A DNA stretch of 64,000 nucleotides from Arthrobacter sp. AZCC_0090 (GTDB taxonomy: Bacteria > Actinomycetota > Actinomycetes > Actinomycetales > Micrococcaceae): assembly GCF_014207375.1 (NCBI RefSeq), contig NZ_JACHEE010000006.1, positions 62,001 through 126,000 of the forward strand, given 5' to 3'. Made by a program: the position numbers and the translations under genes. This document shows, in pieces, positions 26,729 through 34,899 of this stretch. The stretch's first letter is position 1; every line of letters starts with the position of its first letter. The notes under the pieces were generated by a model. It worked only from the letters and a program-made list of their open reading frames with translations. It was not told the DNA's origin and ran no database searches.

Positions 26729-27393
26729 TGGAGTGCTCCTTCGGGGCTGGATACGAGTGCTTCTTCGTGCTTGCGGAACTCTTCTACGAAGCGCTCAGCA
26801 ATGTCGGCCGGGTTGATGGTCCGGCCGGTCTCAATGGACATGGTGGTGACGCTGGCATCCGTAATTCCGCACGCGATGATCTGTGCGTAAGGAGCTAGAT
26901 CGTTGCTGCAATTGATGGCTACGCCATGCATGGTGACGCCGTCCAGGACGCGGATGCCGATCGCAGCGATCTTGCGGTCCGGACCTTTGCTGTCGGCGAG
27001 GACCCAGACGCCTGCACGCCCTTTGACCCGGGTGGCTTTGATCCCGTAGTCCTCCATGATCGCGATCATGACGGCTTCCAGTCGCTCGACGTAGTCGCGG
27101 ATCCCGGCACGGTTCTTCAGTTTGAGGATGGGATAGGCGATCAGCTGACCCGGTCCGTGCCAAGTCAGCTTGCCACCCCGATCAACAGGGACGACGGGAG
27201 TGCCGTCAAAGGGGCGCTCGTGGTCCTCAGTGAGCTTGCCTGCGGTGTAGACCGCCGCGTGCTCAAGGAGTAAGACGGTGCTGGGTTTCTCGCCGGCAAC
27301 AACTTTGTTGTGGAGTTCGCGCTGGATATCCCAGCCCTGCATGTAGTCAACGAATTCCGGGGCAAGACCCAGCTGTGAAAACTCAAGAGTCAT
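26725..27393 (-). CDS. lipB: Octanoyltransferase
   Basis: LipB moves the octanoyl group from acyl carrier protein to the lipoyl-domain lysine. The ATG at 27393 gives 222 residues. The signature [18 protein letters not shown] is intact. The catalytic Cys and Lys are in [10 protein letters not shown] and KIAAIGIRV. The frame continues upstream of this ATG, but that part is Arg/Pro-rich and not family-like, and TAAGCT 7 nt before the ATG indicates a leaderless start. lipA follows with a 4-nt overlap. Confidence 0.95.
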   Translation of the reverse strand: MTLEFSQLGLAPEFVDYMQGWDIQRELHNKVVAGEKPSTVLLLEHAAVYTAGKLTEDHERPFDGTPVVPVDRGGKLTWHGPGQLIAYPILKLKNRAGIRDYVERLEAVMIAIMEDYGIKATRVKGRAGVWVLADSKGPDRKIAAIGIRVLDGVTMHGVAINCSNDLAPYAQIIACGITDASVTTMSIETGRTINPADIAERFVEEFRKHEEALVSSPEGALQ

Positions 27394-27400
27394 GGGGACA

Positions 27401-27406
27401 AGCTTA
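27401..27406 (-). promoter_or_regulatory. -10 element for leaderless lipB
   Basis: TAAGCT on the minus strand is 7 nt before the lipB ATG. There is no Shine-Dalgarno. Confidence 0.5.
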
Positions 27407-27538
27407 GACCCCGCTGGGCGCAGGCCATGCTTTTGTGGCCAAGCTCTCAGTCGTACTCGGCTGGGTCGCACGGCTCGTGCCACGCAGGCCTGTGGATAAC
27501 TTCTGCGGCGATCCGGGAATTCCGGTATCTGTTGAGTC

Positions 27539-29164
27539 ATGGAGACTTTTTCGACCGGCAGGGGTGCTCAGGACGACGATAAAGCCATGCCCCTCCAGGG
27601 GACTGCCTCTTCAGAGCCGGTGATTCCCGGCTTCGTCCCCGTCCGTGAGCTGGGCCGCGGCGGAAGTGCCGCGGTGTGGCTCGCCACGGAACAGCGGTCC
27701 GGGAGCAGTTTTGCCGTGAAATGCCTTGGCCTGAAACCGGAGATGGAGGACCCAGGCAAGGCCAAGTCCGCCATGTTCCGTGAGGTGCATCTTCTGTCCA
27801 GGCTGGATCACGAGCACCTCGTCAAGGTCCGTGGCGTCGTAGAGTTGGCAGGGCCTTTCGACGGCGGCCTGGGCCTGGTCATGGATTACGCACCCGGGGG
27901 TTCGCTAGGGGAGCTTGTGTCCAGCAGGGGGCGTCTCAACGTGGGCGAGACGGTGACCATCCTTACTCCTCTGGCACAGGCCTTGGCCTATCTGCATCAT
28001 CAGGGCATGACACACTCCGACGTTTCGCCCGGGAATGTGCTCTTCACTGCCCAGGGGAAGCCGCTTCTGTCGGATGTGGGCGTTTCGCGGAAGGTGGGTG
28101 ACACTTCCGGCGTCCCGGACTTCGGCACTCCCGGATTCGCAGATCCAGCTCCGATGGTCGGGGAGCGTCCCGAACTCCGGCCTGAGCGCGACACCTATGC
28201 CCTCGCGGCCCTTGGCTGGTATTGCCTCACTGGTTCCGCCCCTGACACTGCGGCCCGCAGGCCGCCCCTGACTCTGCTGGTGCCCGCGGTCCCCACGGCC
28301 CTGGCCGTTGCCATCGAGGCCGGACTGCATCCAGACGGGCATCAACGGCCTTCCGCGGCGGAATTGGGTACCGCCGTCTACCGGAGCGCAGCGCCGGAAG
28401 CCGTGGACCTTTCCGTTTCGGTGCACGCGACGGTTGTTCCGGAACTGATGACCCGGCGTCGGGCAGTTGATCCCCGCTCAAAGCGCGCCCGCTTCGGGAA
28501 GTTCTTCGGACGCTTCCGCTCGCCACGGGGAGGAAGAAGGGGGCGGTGGGCTGTTGCGCTTAGTTCTGCGCGACGGCGGGCGGCGTCCATTCTGCTCGCT
28601 CTCGGGATACTTGTGGTTGCCGGCTCAGCGATCAGTATCTGGTGGGCTGGCGATCGAGGACAGGGAGTTGGGCAGCAAACGCAGGAGTTGACGCCGGCGC
28701 CCGGCCAGCCGGGGAACCGCCTGAAGGGGGCCGGCCTCGACGAGGTCCCCGCAGCGGTGCGGGACCAGATTCGATCCCAAGACCCCGAGGAAGCCATCAG
28801 GGGATTATCGGCGCTTCGGGACACGGCGTTCAGTACCGGCAAGCTTGAGCTATTGGATCACGTCAACGCACAGGGCTCGGCTGCTGCTGCCGCGGACGGC
28901 AAAGTCAGGGACGAATTGGAGGGCGCAGCCTTGGTTCTTTCGGGCTTCTCCACCGCCTTGACCAGCGTGAGCGTGGAAGGCGCTGCCAGCCGGGACCGCG
29001 CAACAGTTGCTGTCAGGGCGGAGACCTCGGCCTATGAAGAACGGGACGCCGCAGGGAAAGTGGTCCGCACGCGTCCCGCCGGCCAACCACAGGAACTCAG
29101 GGTGGTCCTTTTACGCAGCGAAGGGGGGTGGAGGATCACCGAGATCCTGGCCAAGCAGGCTTAG
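27539..29164 (+). CDS. Membrane-anchored Ser/Thr protein kinase with variant motifs
   Basis: This 541-residue protein has a eukaryotic-like kinase domain (about 30-285), a linker, one transmembrane helix (348-370) and an extracytoplasmic region of about 170 residues. The glycine loop is GRGGSAAVW, and the ATP-binding Lys is Lys61. The catalytic loop reads HSDVSPGN (His159-Ser160-Asp161), so the usual HRD Arg is Ser. The Mg loop is DVG (Asp179) instead of DFG. Catalytic Asp, Asn and Lys are all kept, so activity is plausible. No PASTA repeats are present; the outer part ends in a domain like NTF2-type sensor modules. Its stop overlaps that of the convergent epimerase gene by 4 nt. Confidence 0.85.
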   Translation: METFSTGRGAQDDDKAMPLQGTASSEPVIPGFVPVRELGRGGSAAVWLATEQRSGSSFAVKCLGLKPEMEDPGKAKSAMFREVHLLSRLDHEHLVKVRGVVELAGPFDGGLGLVMDYAPGGSLGELVSSRGRLNVGETVTILTPLAQALAYLHHQGMTHSDVSPGNVLFTAQGKPLLSDVGVSRKVGDTSGVPDFGTPGFADPAPMVGERPELRPERDTYALAALGWYCLTGSAPDTAARRPPLTLLVPAVPTALAVAIEAGLHPDGHQRPSAAELGTAVYRSAAPEAVDLSVSVHATVVPELMTRRRAVDPRSKRARFGKFFGRFRSPRGGRRGRWAVALSSARRRAASILLALGILVVAGSAISIWWAGDRGQGVGQQTQELTPAPGQPGNRLKGAGLDEVPAAVRDQIRSQDPEEAIRGLSALRDTAFSTGKLELLDHVNAQGSAAAAADGKVRDELEGAALVLSGFSTALTSVSVEGAASRDRATVAVRAETSAYEERDAAGKVVRTRPAGQPQELRVVLLRSEGGWRITEILAKQA

Positions 29165-30078
29165 CCGGATTCGGGGGACCACTTGCCACCGCTTGCCACC
29201 CATCGGGCGGCGTCCGCCAGTGCAGGGTGCTGCCAGGCAAAGCCGGCGTCCATCAGCCTCGCCGGTTCCATGCGCTGGCTGGCGAGGACCAGTTCCTCTG
29301 CCAGTTGGCCACCCAAGACGAGGCGCAGTGCCGGGGCGGGTACGCGTAGGAACGCCGGCCGATGCAGGGCCGCCGCCAACTGCGCAACGATGGCGTTGAC
29401 GTCGGCACTTTCCGGGGCGCACACGTTGACGGGACCCTCGAGCGACGAGTCCAGCAGGAATTCGATAACCGTGATTTCATCGGCCAAGGAGATCCATGGC
29501 CAGTATTGCCGACCGTTGCCTAGCGGTCCGCCCAGGCCCAGTTTCAGCAGCGGCAGGAGCTGGCCCACCGCGCCACCGGCCGGGCTGAGTACCACGCCGG
29601 TGCGGGGAGTCACCACGCGGACGCCCCGGGGAGCAGTGTGGGCGGCGGCTTCCCAGTCGACGCAGAGCCGCGCCAGCACGCTTTGGCCGGGGCCCGAATC
29701 TTCGCGCAGGAGCCCGGCTCGGGACGCGCCATAGTAGTGCGACCCCGATTGACTCAGGAATGTTCCGGGCGGAGTGCCCAGCCGTCCCATGGCCGCCGTG
29801 AGCGTTTTTGTTGTCCGCAAGCGCGAGTCGATGATGTCCCGCACCCGTGCTTTGGTCCAGCGGCGCTCCCCGATACCTGCCCCGGAGAGGTTGACCACGG
29901 CATCGGCACCGTCGAGTACTGCCTCATCCAGTTGCCCCGCGGCAGGATCCCACTGTGCTTCGCTGGTTCCCGTTGGTGTGCGGCGAACCAGCTTGACGAC
30001 GTCGTGCCCTGTGCGAAGAAGACGATCGGCCAGCGCCGTTCCGATAAATCCTGATGCTCCCGAAATCACGATTCGCAT
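29161..30078 (-). CDS. TIGR01777-family NAD-dependent epimerase
   Basis: This 305-residue extended-SDR protein is of the YfcH/TIGR01777 family. The Rossmann motif is SGASGFIGTAL at the N-terminus. The family segments VVNLSGAGIGERRWT, RTGVVLSPAGGA and QYWPWISLADE follow, and a DUF1731-like C-terminal domain ends the protein. No substrate is known. The gene overlaps the convergent kinase stop by 4 nt. A member of the same family sits between sucB and lipB in M. tuberculosis, matching the order here. Confidence 0.87.
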   Translation of the reverse strand: MRIVISGASGFIGTALADRLLRTGHDVVKLVRRTPTGTSEAQWDPAAGQLDEAVLDGADAVVNLSGAGIGERRWTKARVRDIIDSRLRTTKTLTAAMGRLGTPPGTFLSQSGSHYYGASRAGLLREDSGPGQSVLARLCVDWEAAAHTAPRGVRVVTPRTGVVLSPAGGAVGQLLPLLKLGLGGPLGNGRQYWPWISLADEITVIEFLLDSSLEGPVNVCAPESADVNAIVAQLAAALHRPAFLRVPAPALRLVLGGQLAEELVLASQRMEPARLMDAGFAWQHPALADAARWVASGGKWSPESG

Positions 30079-30149
30079 GCCTCATCACATCATGGCGAGT
30101 GTCACTTCGGCACTCCGGCAGGTCTCAAAGAGCTTGCTTCTCCTTTGAC

Positions 30150-30155
30150 TATGAT
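30150..30155 (+). promoter_or_regulatory. -10 element for leaderless tricorn-like gene
   Basis: TATGAT lies 6 nt before the ATG at 30162. No Shine-Dalgarno is present. Confidence 0.5.
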
Positions 30156-30161
30156 CGAACA

Positions 30162-33100
30162 ATGACCTCCTCCAGCTACTTCCGTTTCCCGCATTTGCAC
30201 GGTGACCTGCTCACCTTCGTGGCCGAAGACGACGTTTGGATTGCGCCCGTGGCAGGAGGCCGCGCATGGCGGATTTCCGCCCAGCAGTTGCCTTCACGCA
30301 ATCCCCGCTTCAGCCCCGATGGCAAGCGGCTTGTCTGGACGACGATCGTCGGCGCAGCTCCCGAGGTGGTGACAGCAGAGGTCGACGGCGGCGGGTACCG
30401 GCAGTTGAGCTACTTCGGCCACAGCACCACCCGGGTCAAGGGATTCACCTCCGGGGGCGATGTGGTGGTCACCAGCGCTTTCGAACAGGCCGAAGGGCGG
30501 CACACCCACGCTTACGCTTTGCCGCTCGACGGCGGCCCGGCCGTCGAGCTTCCGTTCGGTCCTGTGGAATCGCTGGCGTTCGGCCCGGAAGTAGGGGACG
30601 AGCGTCCCGTTGTCCTGGCCAGTGTGCTCTCCCGTGAGCCTGCTTGGTGGAAGCGGTATCGCGGCGGTACAGCTGGAAAGCTGTGGATCGACGCTGACGG
30701 GAACGGCGAGTTCGCCCGTCTGGTCCCCGAGCTCGACGGGAATCTCGCGGATCCGCTGTGGGTAGGCGGCCGGATTGCCTTCCTTTCGGACCACGAGGGT
30801 TTCGGAAATCTCTACTCCGTTCAGCCCGACGGAACGGATCTGCGCCGGCACACCGATCACGAGGGCTTCTATGTCCGGCACGCTGCGAGCGACGGCAAAC
30901 GGGTCATCTTCGAATCGGCAGGCGAATTGTGGATCCTGCCGACGCTTGAGTCCGACGCCGAGGCGGTGCGGCTGGACATCACGCTGGGCTCGGCATCACA
31001 GTCGCGCCGGGCGGCACCCCTCAAAGTTCCCGCTCACTTGGGCGAAGTGTTCCCCAACGCTGAAGGTTCAGCCAGTGCAGTGGAATCCCACGGAACCATC
31101 CACTGGCTGCGCCACAAGGACGGGCCGTCCCGGGTAGTCGAAGCGACTCCCGGCGTGCGGGCGAGGCTTCCCCGGCCGCTGAGCGACGGTCGTATCGCCT
31201 ATGTAGCGGACCACGACGGCGTCGACTCGGTTTACATCAAGAGGATCGCCCCGCGTGTCCCACGGCCGACCAGCGCAGCGCGAGTCCAGGACCCGGCCAC
31301 TGCGACGCCGGAAACCGGAATGCCGCTGGCGTCCGATGAGGCTGTTGCCGAACAATTGCCGCGTCCCGTTTCCGCGTCAGCGATCGCGGGACAGCCGATG
31401 ACGTCCCCGGCTCGGCATCCGCTCTCCCACACGCAGGCCGCTGCGGCTTCCGAGGGCAGCGCGGCGATGCCCGACGGCGCAATGGAGAGCGGAGGGGACG
31501 GGTTGCGCCTCGACGTCCAGCGGATCGACTTTCCCAGGGCAGCGCGTCCAAGCGCCCTCGAAGCCAGTCCTGACGGCAAATGGCTTGCAGTGGGGACAGC
31601 ATTCGGTGATGTGTACCTGGCCGATACGGCGGGCGGCACCCTGTCGCTGATTGTGAGCGTAGGGGAGGGCAGCATTGATGGACTCGCGTGGTCGCTGGAC
31701 TCACAATGGCTGGCTTGGTCCGAACCCGTGACGTCGTTCGGTTCGCGGAGCAAGATGCGGATGGTCAACGCGGCCAGTCCGGAAAGCATTGTGGATGTCA
31801 CCGACGGCCGTTTCTGCGACGAATCACCCGCTTTCACTCCCGATGGCAAGTTCCTGGCGTTCCTGTCGAACCGCAGTTTTGATCCCGTCTACGACGGCCA
31901 CGCCTTTGATTTGTCCTTCCCCAGCCCCATCAAGCCGTACCTCGTGGCACTCGCAGCGGACACTCCATCTCCCTTCGGGCCAGTAGTGGATCTGTTCGAC
32001 GAGGGTGACGCTGAGGCCTCCCCAGGGGCGACGGACGGCGCCGAGGACGGCACTGTGGCCGGCGCGGCTGTCCAGGTCCGCGTGGACCTCGAGGGCCTGC
32101 CATTGCGTGTCATCGGCGTCCCGGTACCGCAAGGCAACTATTCCGAGCTTTCGGCCTCGAGCGATGCCCTGCTCTGGCTGGACACCCCACTTTCAGGCGT
32201 CACTGGAGAAGGCCGGGGGAAAGTGCAGGACAAGGCGCCAGCTCCCGCTTTGGTCCGCTACGAGCTTTCGAAGCAAAAGCAGGTCACGTTGGCTTCTGCT
32301 GTTGAGCGCTACCGTCTGTCCGGAGACGGCAAGAAACTGGTCTTGGTCAACGACAAGCAGGTTGTTGCCGTGCCGTCGGACGTGAAAGTTGATGAAGACT
32401 CAGCTGAGCGCGTGAAGGTTGAGCTCAACCGGATCCGGGTCATCATGGATCCGTTGGCAGTGTGGGGGCAAGCATTCGACGAAGCATGGCGGCTCCAGCG
32501 GGACTTCTTCTGGACCGAGGACATGGCCGGCCAGGACTGGGAATCGGTGCACCGCCGGTACCGTCCCGTCGTCGAGCGACTGGGCTCCCACGACGATCTG
32601 GTGGACCTCCTGTGGGAACTCCATGGCGAGCTCGGTACCTCCCACGCGTACGTGCGTCCGGCGGCTGTGGTTGAACCCGGCAGCAATGGACAGGGACGGC
32701 TTGGTGCCGACCTCCAATTGACGGAGGTTGGCTGGGAGATCACACGTATCCTCGCAGGAGACTCCTCAGACCCCCTCGCCAACTCGCCGTTGACCCGCCC
32801 CGGAGCCGACGCGAAGGTGGGCGACGTTGTGCTGGCAATCGACGGCGTCGGGCTCTCCGCGGACGTTACCCCAGCCAAACTACTGGCGGGCGCCGCAGGC
32901 CGCGCCGTGGAACTCACGCTCCTGAACGGCAACGGGCATGGCGAAGCTGCCGGACGGCAGCGGCGCATTGCCGTGGTTCCGGTGAAGGACGAGGAACGCC
33001 TGCGGTACCAGGAATGGGTACATGCCAACCGGCGTACCGTGCGCGAGGCGTCGGACGGAAAGTTCGGTTACCTGCACGTGCCGGACATGATGGCCAACGG

Positions 33101-33698
33101 CTGGGCGCAGCTCCACAGGGATCTTGACACCGAGACTGCTCTGGATGGGTTGATTGTTGATGTCCGGCGCAACCGTGGCGGCCACACTTCCCAGTTGGTG
33201 GCCGAGTTGATCGGCCGCAAGGTCACCGGCTGGAGCATGCCCCGCGGCGAAAAGCCGCGCACCTACCCCCATCATGCTCCGCGCGGGCCAGTCATTATCC
33301 TCACCGACGAATTCGCCGGGTCCGACGGCGACATCATCACGCAGGTGTCCAAGCTCCGCGGCATCGGCCCGGTCATCGGCACCCGGACCTGGGGCGGAGT
33401 GGTGGGCATCGACAACCGCTTCTCCTTGGCTGACGGCACGGGTGTGACCCAGCCGCGTTACGCCACGTGGTTCTCCGGCGGGATCGGCTGGAGCGTGGAG
33501 AACTTCGGCGTTGAGCCTGACATTGAGGTGGTGTTCCCGCCGCACGCGTACGCAGCAGGCACCGATCCCCAGCTGGAATACGGGATCGGAGCCCTCAAGG
33601 AAATGGTCCAGGAACTGCCCACGGACCGGCCTCCGCTGCGTGAAGGCTATCGCAAGGTCCGTCCCGTTGCGTTGCCCGCCAGGCCGCAAAAGGGCTAG
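30162..33698 (+). CDS. Tricorn-like protease (S41 family)
   Basis: Tricorn proteases are large cytosolic peptidases that degrade oligopeptides released by the proteasome or other ATP-dependent proteases. This one has 1178 residues from the ATG at 30162. Two beta-propeller-like regions occupy the N-terminal 660 or so residues (start: YFRFPHLHGDLLTFVAEDDVW). A PDZ-like domain (about 850-940) and the S41 catalytic domain follow. Catalytic candidates are His828 in LGTSHAY and Ser1054 in EFAGSDGD, near DVRRNRGGH. A Pro/Ala/Ser-rich insert of about 75 residues (near 365-445) interrupts the propellers. A PAC2-like protein is encoded 6.5 kb away. Confidence 0.92.
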   Translation: MTSSSYFRFPHLHGDLLTFVAEDDVWIAPVAGGRAWRISAQQLPSRNPRFSPDGKRLVWTTIVGAAPEVVTAEVDGGGYRQLSYFGHSTTRVKGFTSGGDVVVTSAFEQAEGRHTHAYALPLDGGPAVELPFGPVESLAFGPEVGDERPVVLASVLSREPAWWKRYRGGTAGKLWIDADGNGEFARLVPELDGNLADPLWVGGRIAFLSDHEGFGNLYSVQPDGTDLRRHTDHEGFYVRHAASDGKRVIFESAGELWILPTLESDAEAVRLDITLGSASQSRRAAPLKVPAHLGEVFPNAEGSASAVESHGTIHWLRHKDGPSRVVEATPGVRARLPRPLSDGRIAYVADHDGVDSVYIKRIAPRVPRPTSAARVQDPATATPETGMPLASDEAVAEQLPRPVSASAIAGQPMTSPARHPLSHTQAAAASEGSAAMPDGAMESGGDGLRLDVQRIDFPRAARPSALEASPDGKWLAVGTAFGDVYLADTAGGTLSLIVSVGEGSIDGLAWSLDSQWLAWSEPVTSFGSRSKMRMVNAASPESIVDVTDGRFCDESPAFTPDGKFLAFLSNRSFDPVYDGHAFDLSFPSPIKPYLVALAADTPSPFGPVVDLFDEGDAEASPGATDGAEDGTVAGAAVQVRVDLEGLPLRVIGVPVPQGNYSELSASSDALLWLDTPLSGVTGEGRGKVQDKAPAPALVRYELSKQKQVTLASAVERYRLSGDGKKLVLVNDKQVVAVPSDVKVDEDSAERVKVELNRIRVIMDPLAVWGQAFDEAWRLQRDFFWTEDMAGQDWESVHRRYRPVVERLGSHDDLVDLLWELHGELGTSHAYVRPAAVVEPGSNGQGRLGADLQLTEVGWEITRILAGDSSDPLANSPLTRPGADAKVGDVVLAIDGVGLSADVTPAKLLAGAAGRAVELTLLNGNGHGEAAGRQRRIAVVPVKDEERLRYQEWVHANRRTVREASDGKFGYLHVPDMMANGWAQLHRDLDTETALDGLIVDVRRNRGGHTSQLVAELIGRKVTGWSMPRGEKPRTYPHHAPRGPVIILTDEFAGSDGDIITQVSKLRGIGPVIGTRTWGGVVGIDNRFSLADGTGVTQPRYATWFSGGIGWSVENFGVEPDIEVVFPPHAYAAGTDPQLEYGIGALKEMVQELPTDRPPLREGYRKVRPVALPARPQKG

Positions 33699-33714
33699 CC
33701 GAAGGCCCGCAAAA

Positions 33715-33754
33715 CGAAGTCCCCGCCCGTCCGGAAGGAAAGGCGGGGACTTCG
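33715..33754. terminator. Bidirectional terminator between tricorn-like and OsmC genes
   Basis: A perfect 13-bp stem (CGAAGTCCCCGCC and complement) with a 14-nt loop lies between the two stop codons. Confidence 0.8.
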
Positions 33755-33774
33755 CTGCTTTGGACGTGTCGCCG

Positions 33775-34203
33775 CTAGGAAGCGAGCGTGGCATCCAGCG
33801 TGATCGGAGTTGCACGAAGTGCCTGGGAAACCGGGCAGTTGACCTTGGCGTCTTCGGCGAGGCGCTGGAATTCTTCTTCGGAAACACCGGGGATGCGTGC
33901 GCTCACGGTCAGGTGGATGCCCGTGATGCCTTCGCCCGGCTGGAACGTGACGTCGGCCTTGGTGTTGACCTCTTCCGGCGTGAAGCCTGCGCCTGCCACG
34001 CCGTTGCTGAATGCCATCGAGAAGCACGCCGAGTGTGCGGCGGCAATCAGCTCTTCGGGGCTGGTCTTGCCTTCTGCGGACTCGGCGCGGGCCTTCCATG
34101 TCACGTTGAAGGTTCCGAGTCCGGAGCTGTCCAGCGTGGTGTTGCCGGCGCCTTCGATCAGGTTGCCGTTCCATACGGTGTGTGCGGTGCGTGTTGTAGC
34201 CAT
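33775..34203 (-). CDS. OsmC-family peroxiredoxin
   Basis: OsmC proteins reduce organic hydroperoxides through a pair of cysteines. This one has 142 residues from the ATG at 34203, supported by GAGGAG 6 nt upstream. Both redox cysteines are visible: Cys60 in AHSACFSMAFS and Cys123 in VNCPVS. The early WNGNLIEG and SPEELIAAAHS segments place it in the OsmC rather than the Ohr branch. It is monocistronic, with terminators on both sides. No redox-sensing regulator is encoded next to it. Confidence 0.92.
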   Translation of the reverse strand: MATTRTAHTVWNGNLIEGAGNTTLDSSGLGTFNVTWKARAESAEGKTSPEELIAAAHSACFSMAFSNGVAGAGFTPEEVNTKADVTFQPGEGITGIHLTVSARIPGVSEEEFQRLAEDAKVNCPVSQALRATPITLDATLAS

Positions 34204-34336
34204 GTCCACTCCTCAGCGTCGTTGCGAATTGGCATCCGGATGCCGGATGCCACCGGGCTCAATCCTAAGGATTCGACGACGGCGGCGCACCGCTTGTCCG
34301 CTCTCAGAGGATTGTGACCGCCACGGGTTAAACGGC

Positions 34337-34371
34337 AGCGGCCGCCCGGACGGTGAGTCCGGGCGGCCGCT
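34337..34371 (-). terminator. Terminator of the 117-residue membrane protein gene
   Basis: A perfect 14-bp GC-rich stem with a 7-nt loop lies 15 bp past the stop. The T-tract is weak. Confidence 0.65.
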
Positions 34372-34385
34372 TGTCCATCAGGGTA

Positions 34386-34739
34386 TTACTGCCAGATCGT
34401 GGCGATCGCGATGTTGACCAACGCCAGTCCGCCGACGCCGTGGGCCAGGCCGGTAGAGACCGGTTCGCCCTTCTTGACCTTGCGGGAGCCAATGACGGCG
34501 AGCACGGCCACGGCGAGACCAATGGCGAACTTGATGCCGAGCTTGAAGTAGTTGGGGTCGGCATTGGGCAGCATGGGCAGGATTCCCATCATGGCAATGC
34601 CAGTGATCAGCTGCACGAATGCGCCGTCCCGCTGGCGTGGGTGGACGGTCGGCTGCTTCATGGTAGCGATCCAGAAACCCACAATCATGGCTGCGCCGAC
34701 GATGTGCAAGAACAGCAGGACGTTGAAGAGAATACTCAT
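34386..34739 (-). CDS. Small four-helix membrane protein, candidate BlaI-regulon member
   Basis: I do not recognise this 117-residue protein. Four hydrophobic segments lie at about 3-25, 42-58, 67-85 and 99-115. TM1 contains a His in LFLHIVGAAMIVGFW, the arrangement seen in some heme- or quinone-associated membrane families, but a single His is not proof. A basic loop (RKVKKGEP) follows TM3. Its promoter is placed for a leaderless mRNA (TAAGCT, 6 nt before the ATG). A 17-bp dyad almost identical to those at the cydA and blaI-like promoters overlaps its -35 region, suggesting shared control with cytochrome bd. Confidence 0.75.
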   Translation of the reverse strand: MSILFNVLLFLHIVGAAMIVGFWIATMKQPTVHPRQRDGAFVQLITGIAMMGILPMLPNADPNYFKLGIKFAIGLAVAVLAVIGSRKVKKGEPVSTGLAHGVGGLALVNIAIATIWQ

Positions 34740-34745
34740 GGCTCC

Positions 34746-34751
34746 AGCTTA
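34746..34751 (-). promoter_or_regulatory. -10 element for leaderless membrane protein gene
   Basis: TAAGCT on the minus strand is 6 nt before the ATG at 34739. The dyad at 34761-34777 covers the position of the -35. Confidence 0.5.
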
Positions 34752-34760
34752 GCCAGAATC

Positions 34761-34777
34761 TTCTACGTGCCGTAGCA
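34761..34777. promoter_or_regulatory. BlaI-type dyad, distant copy
   Basis: TTCTACGTGCCGTAGCA matches TTCTAC-N5-GTAGAA in 11 of 12 dyad positions. It spans about -38 to -22 relative to the predicted start at 34739. Confidence 0.55.
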
Positions 34778-34806
34778 AAGCCACGGAGCAAAATGAGCGC
34801 ACAAAA

Positions 34807-34848
34807 ACGGGGCAGGCTCCGGCGGTTTCCCACCGGAGCCTGCCCCGT
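34807..34848 (-). terminator. Terminator of sucB
   Basis: A perfect 16-bp stem (ACGGGGCAGGCTCCGG and complement) is followed on the minus strand by a run of T residues. It lies about 50 bp past the sucB stop. Confidence 0.88.
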
Positions 34849-34899
34849 CGTCGTGATCCGCACCGTCACGCGGCGCGAATTGCTAGGTCATGACTGGAA

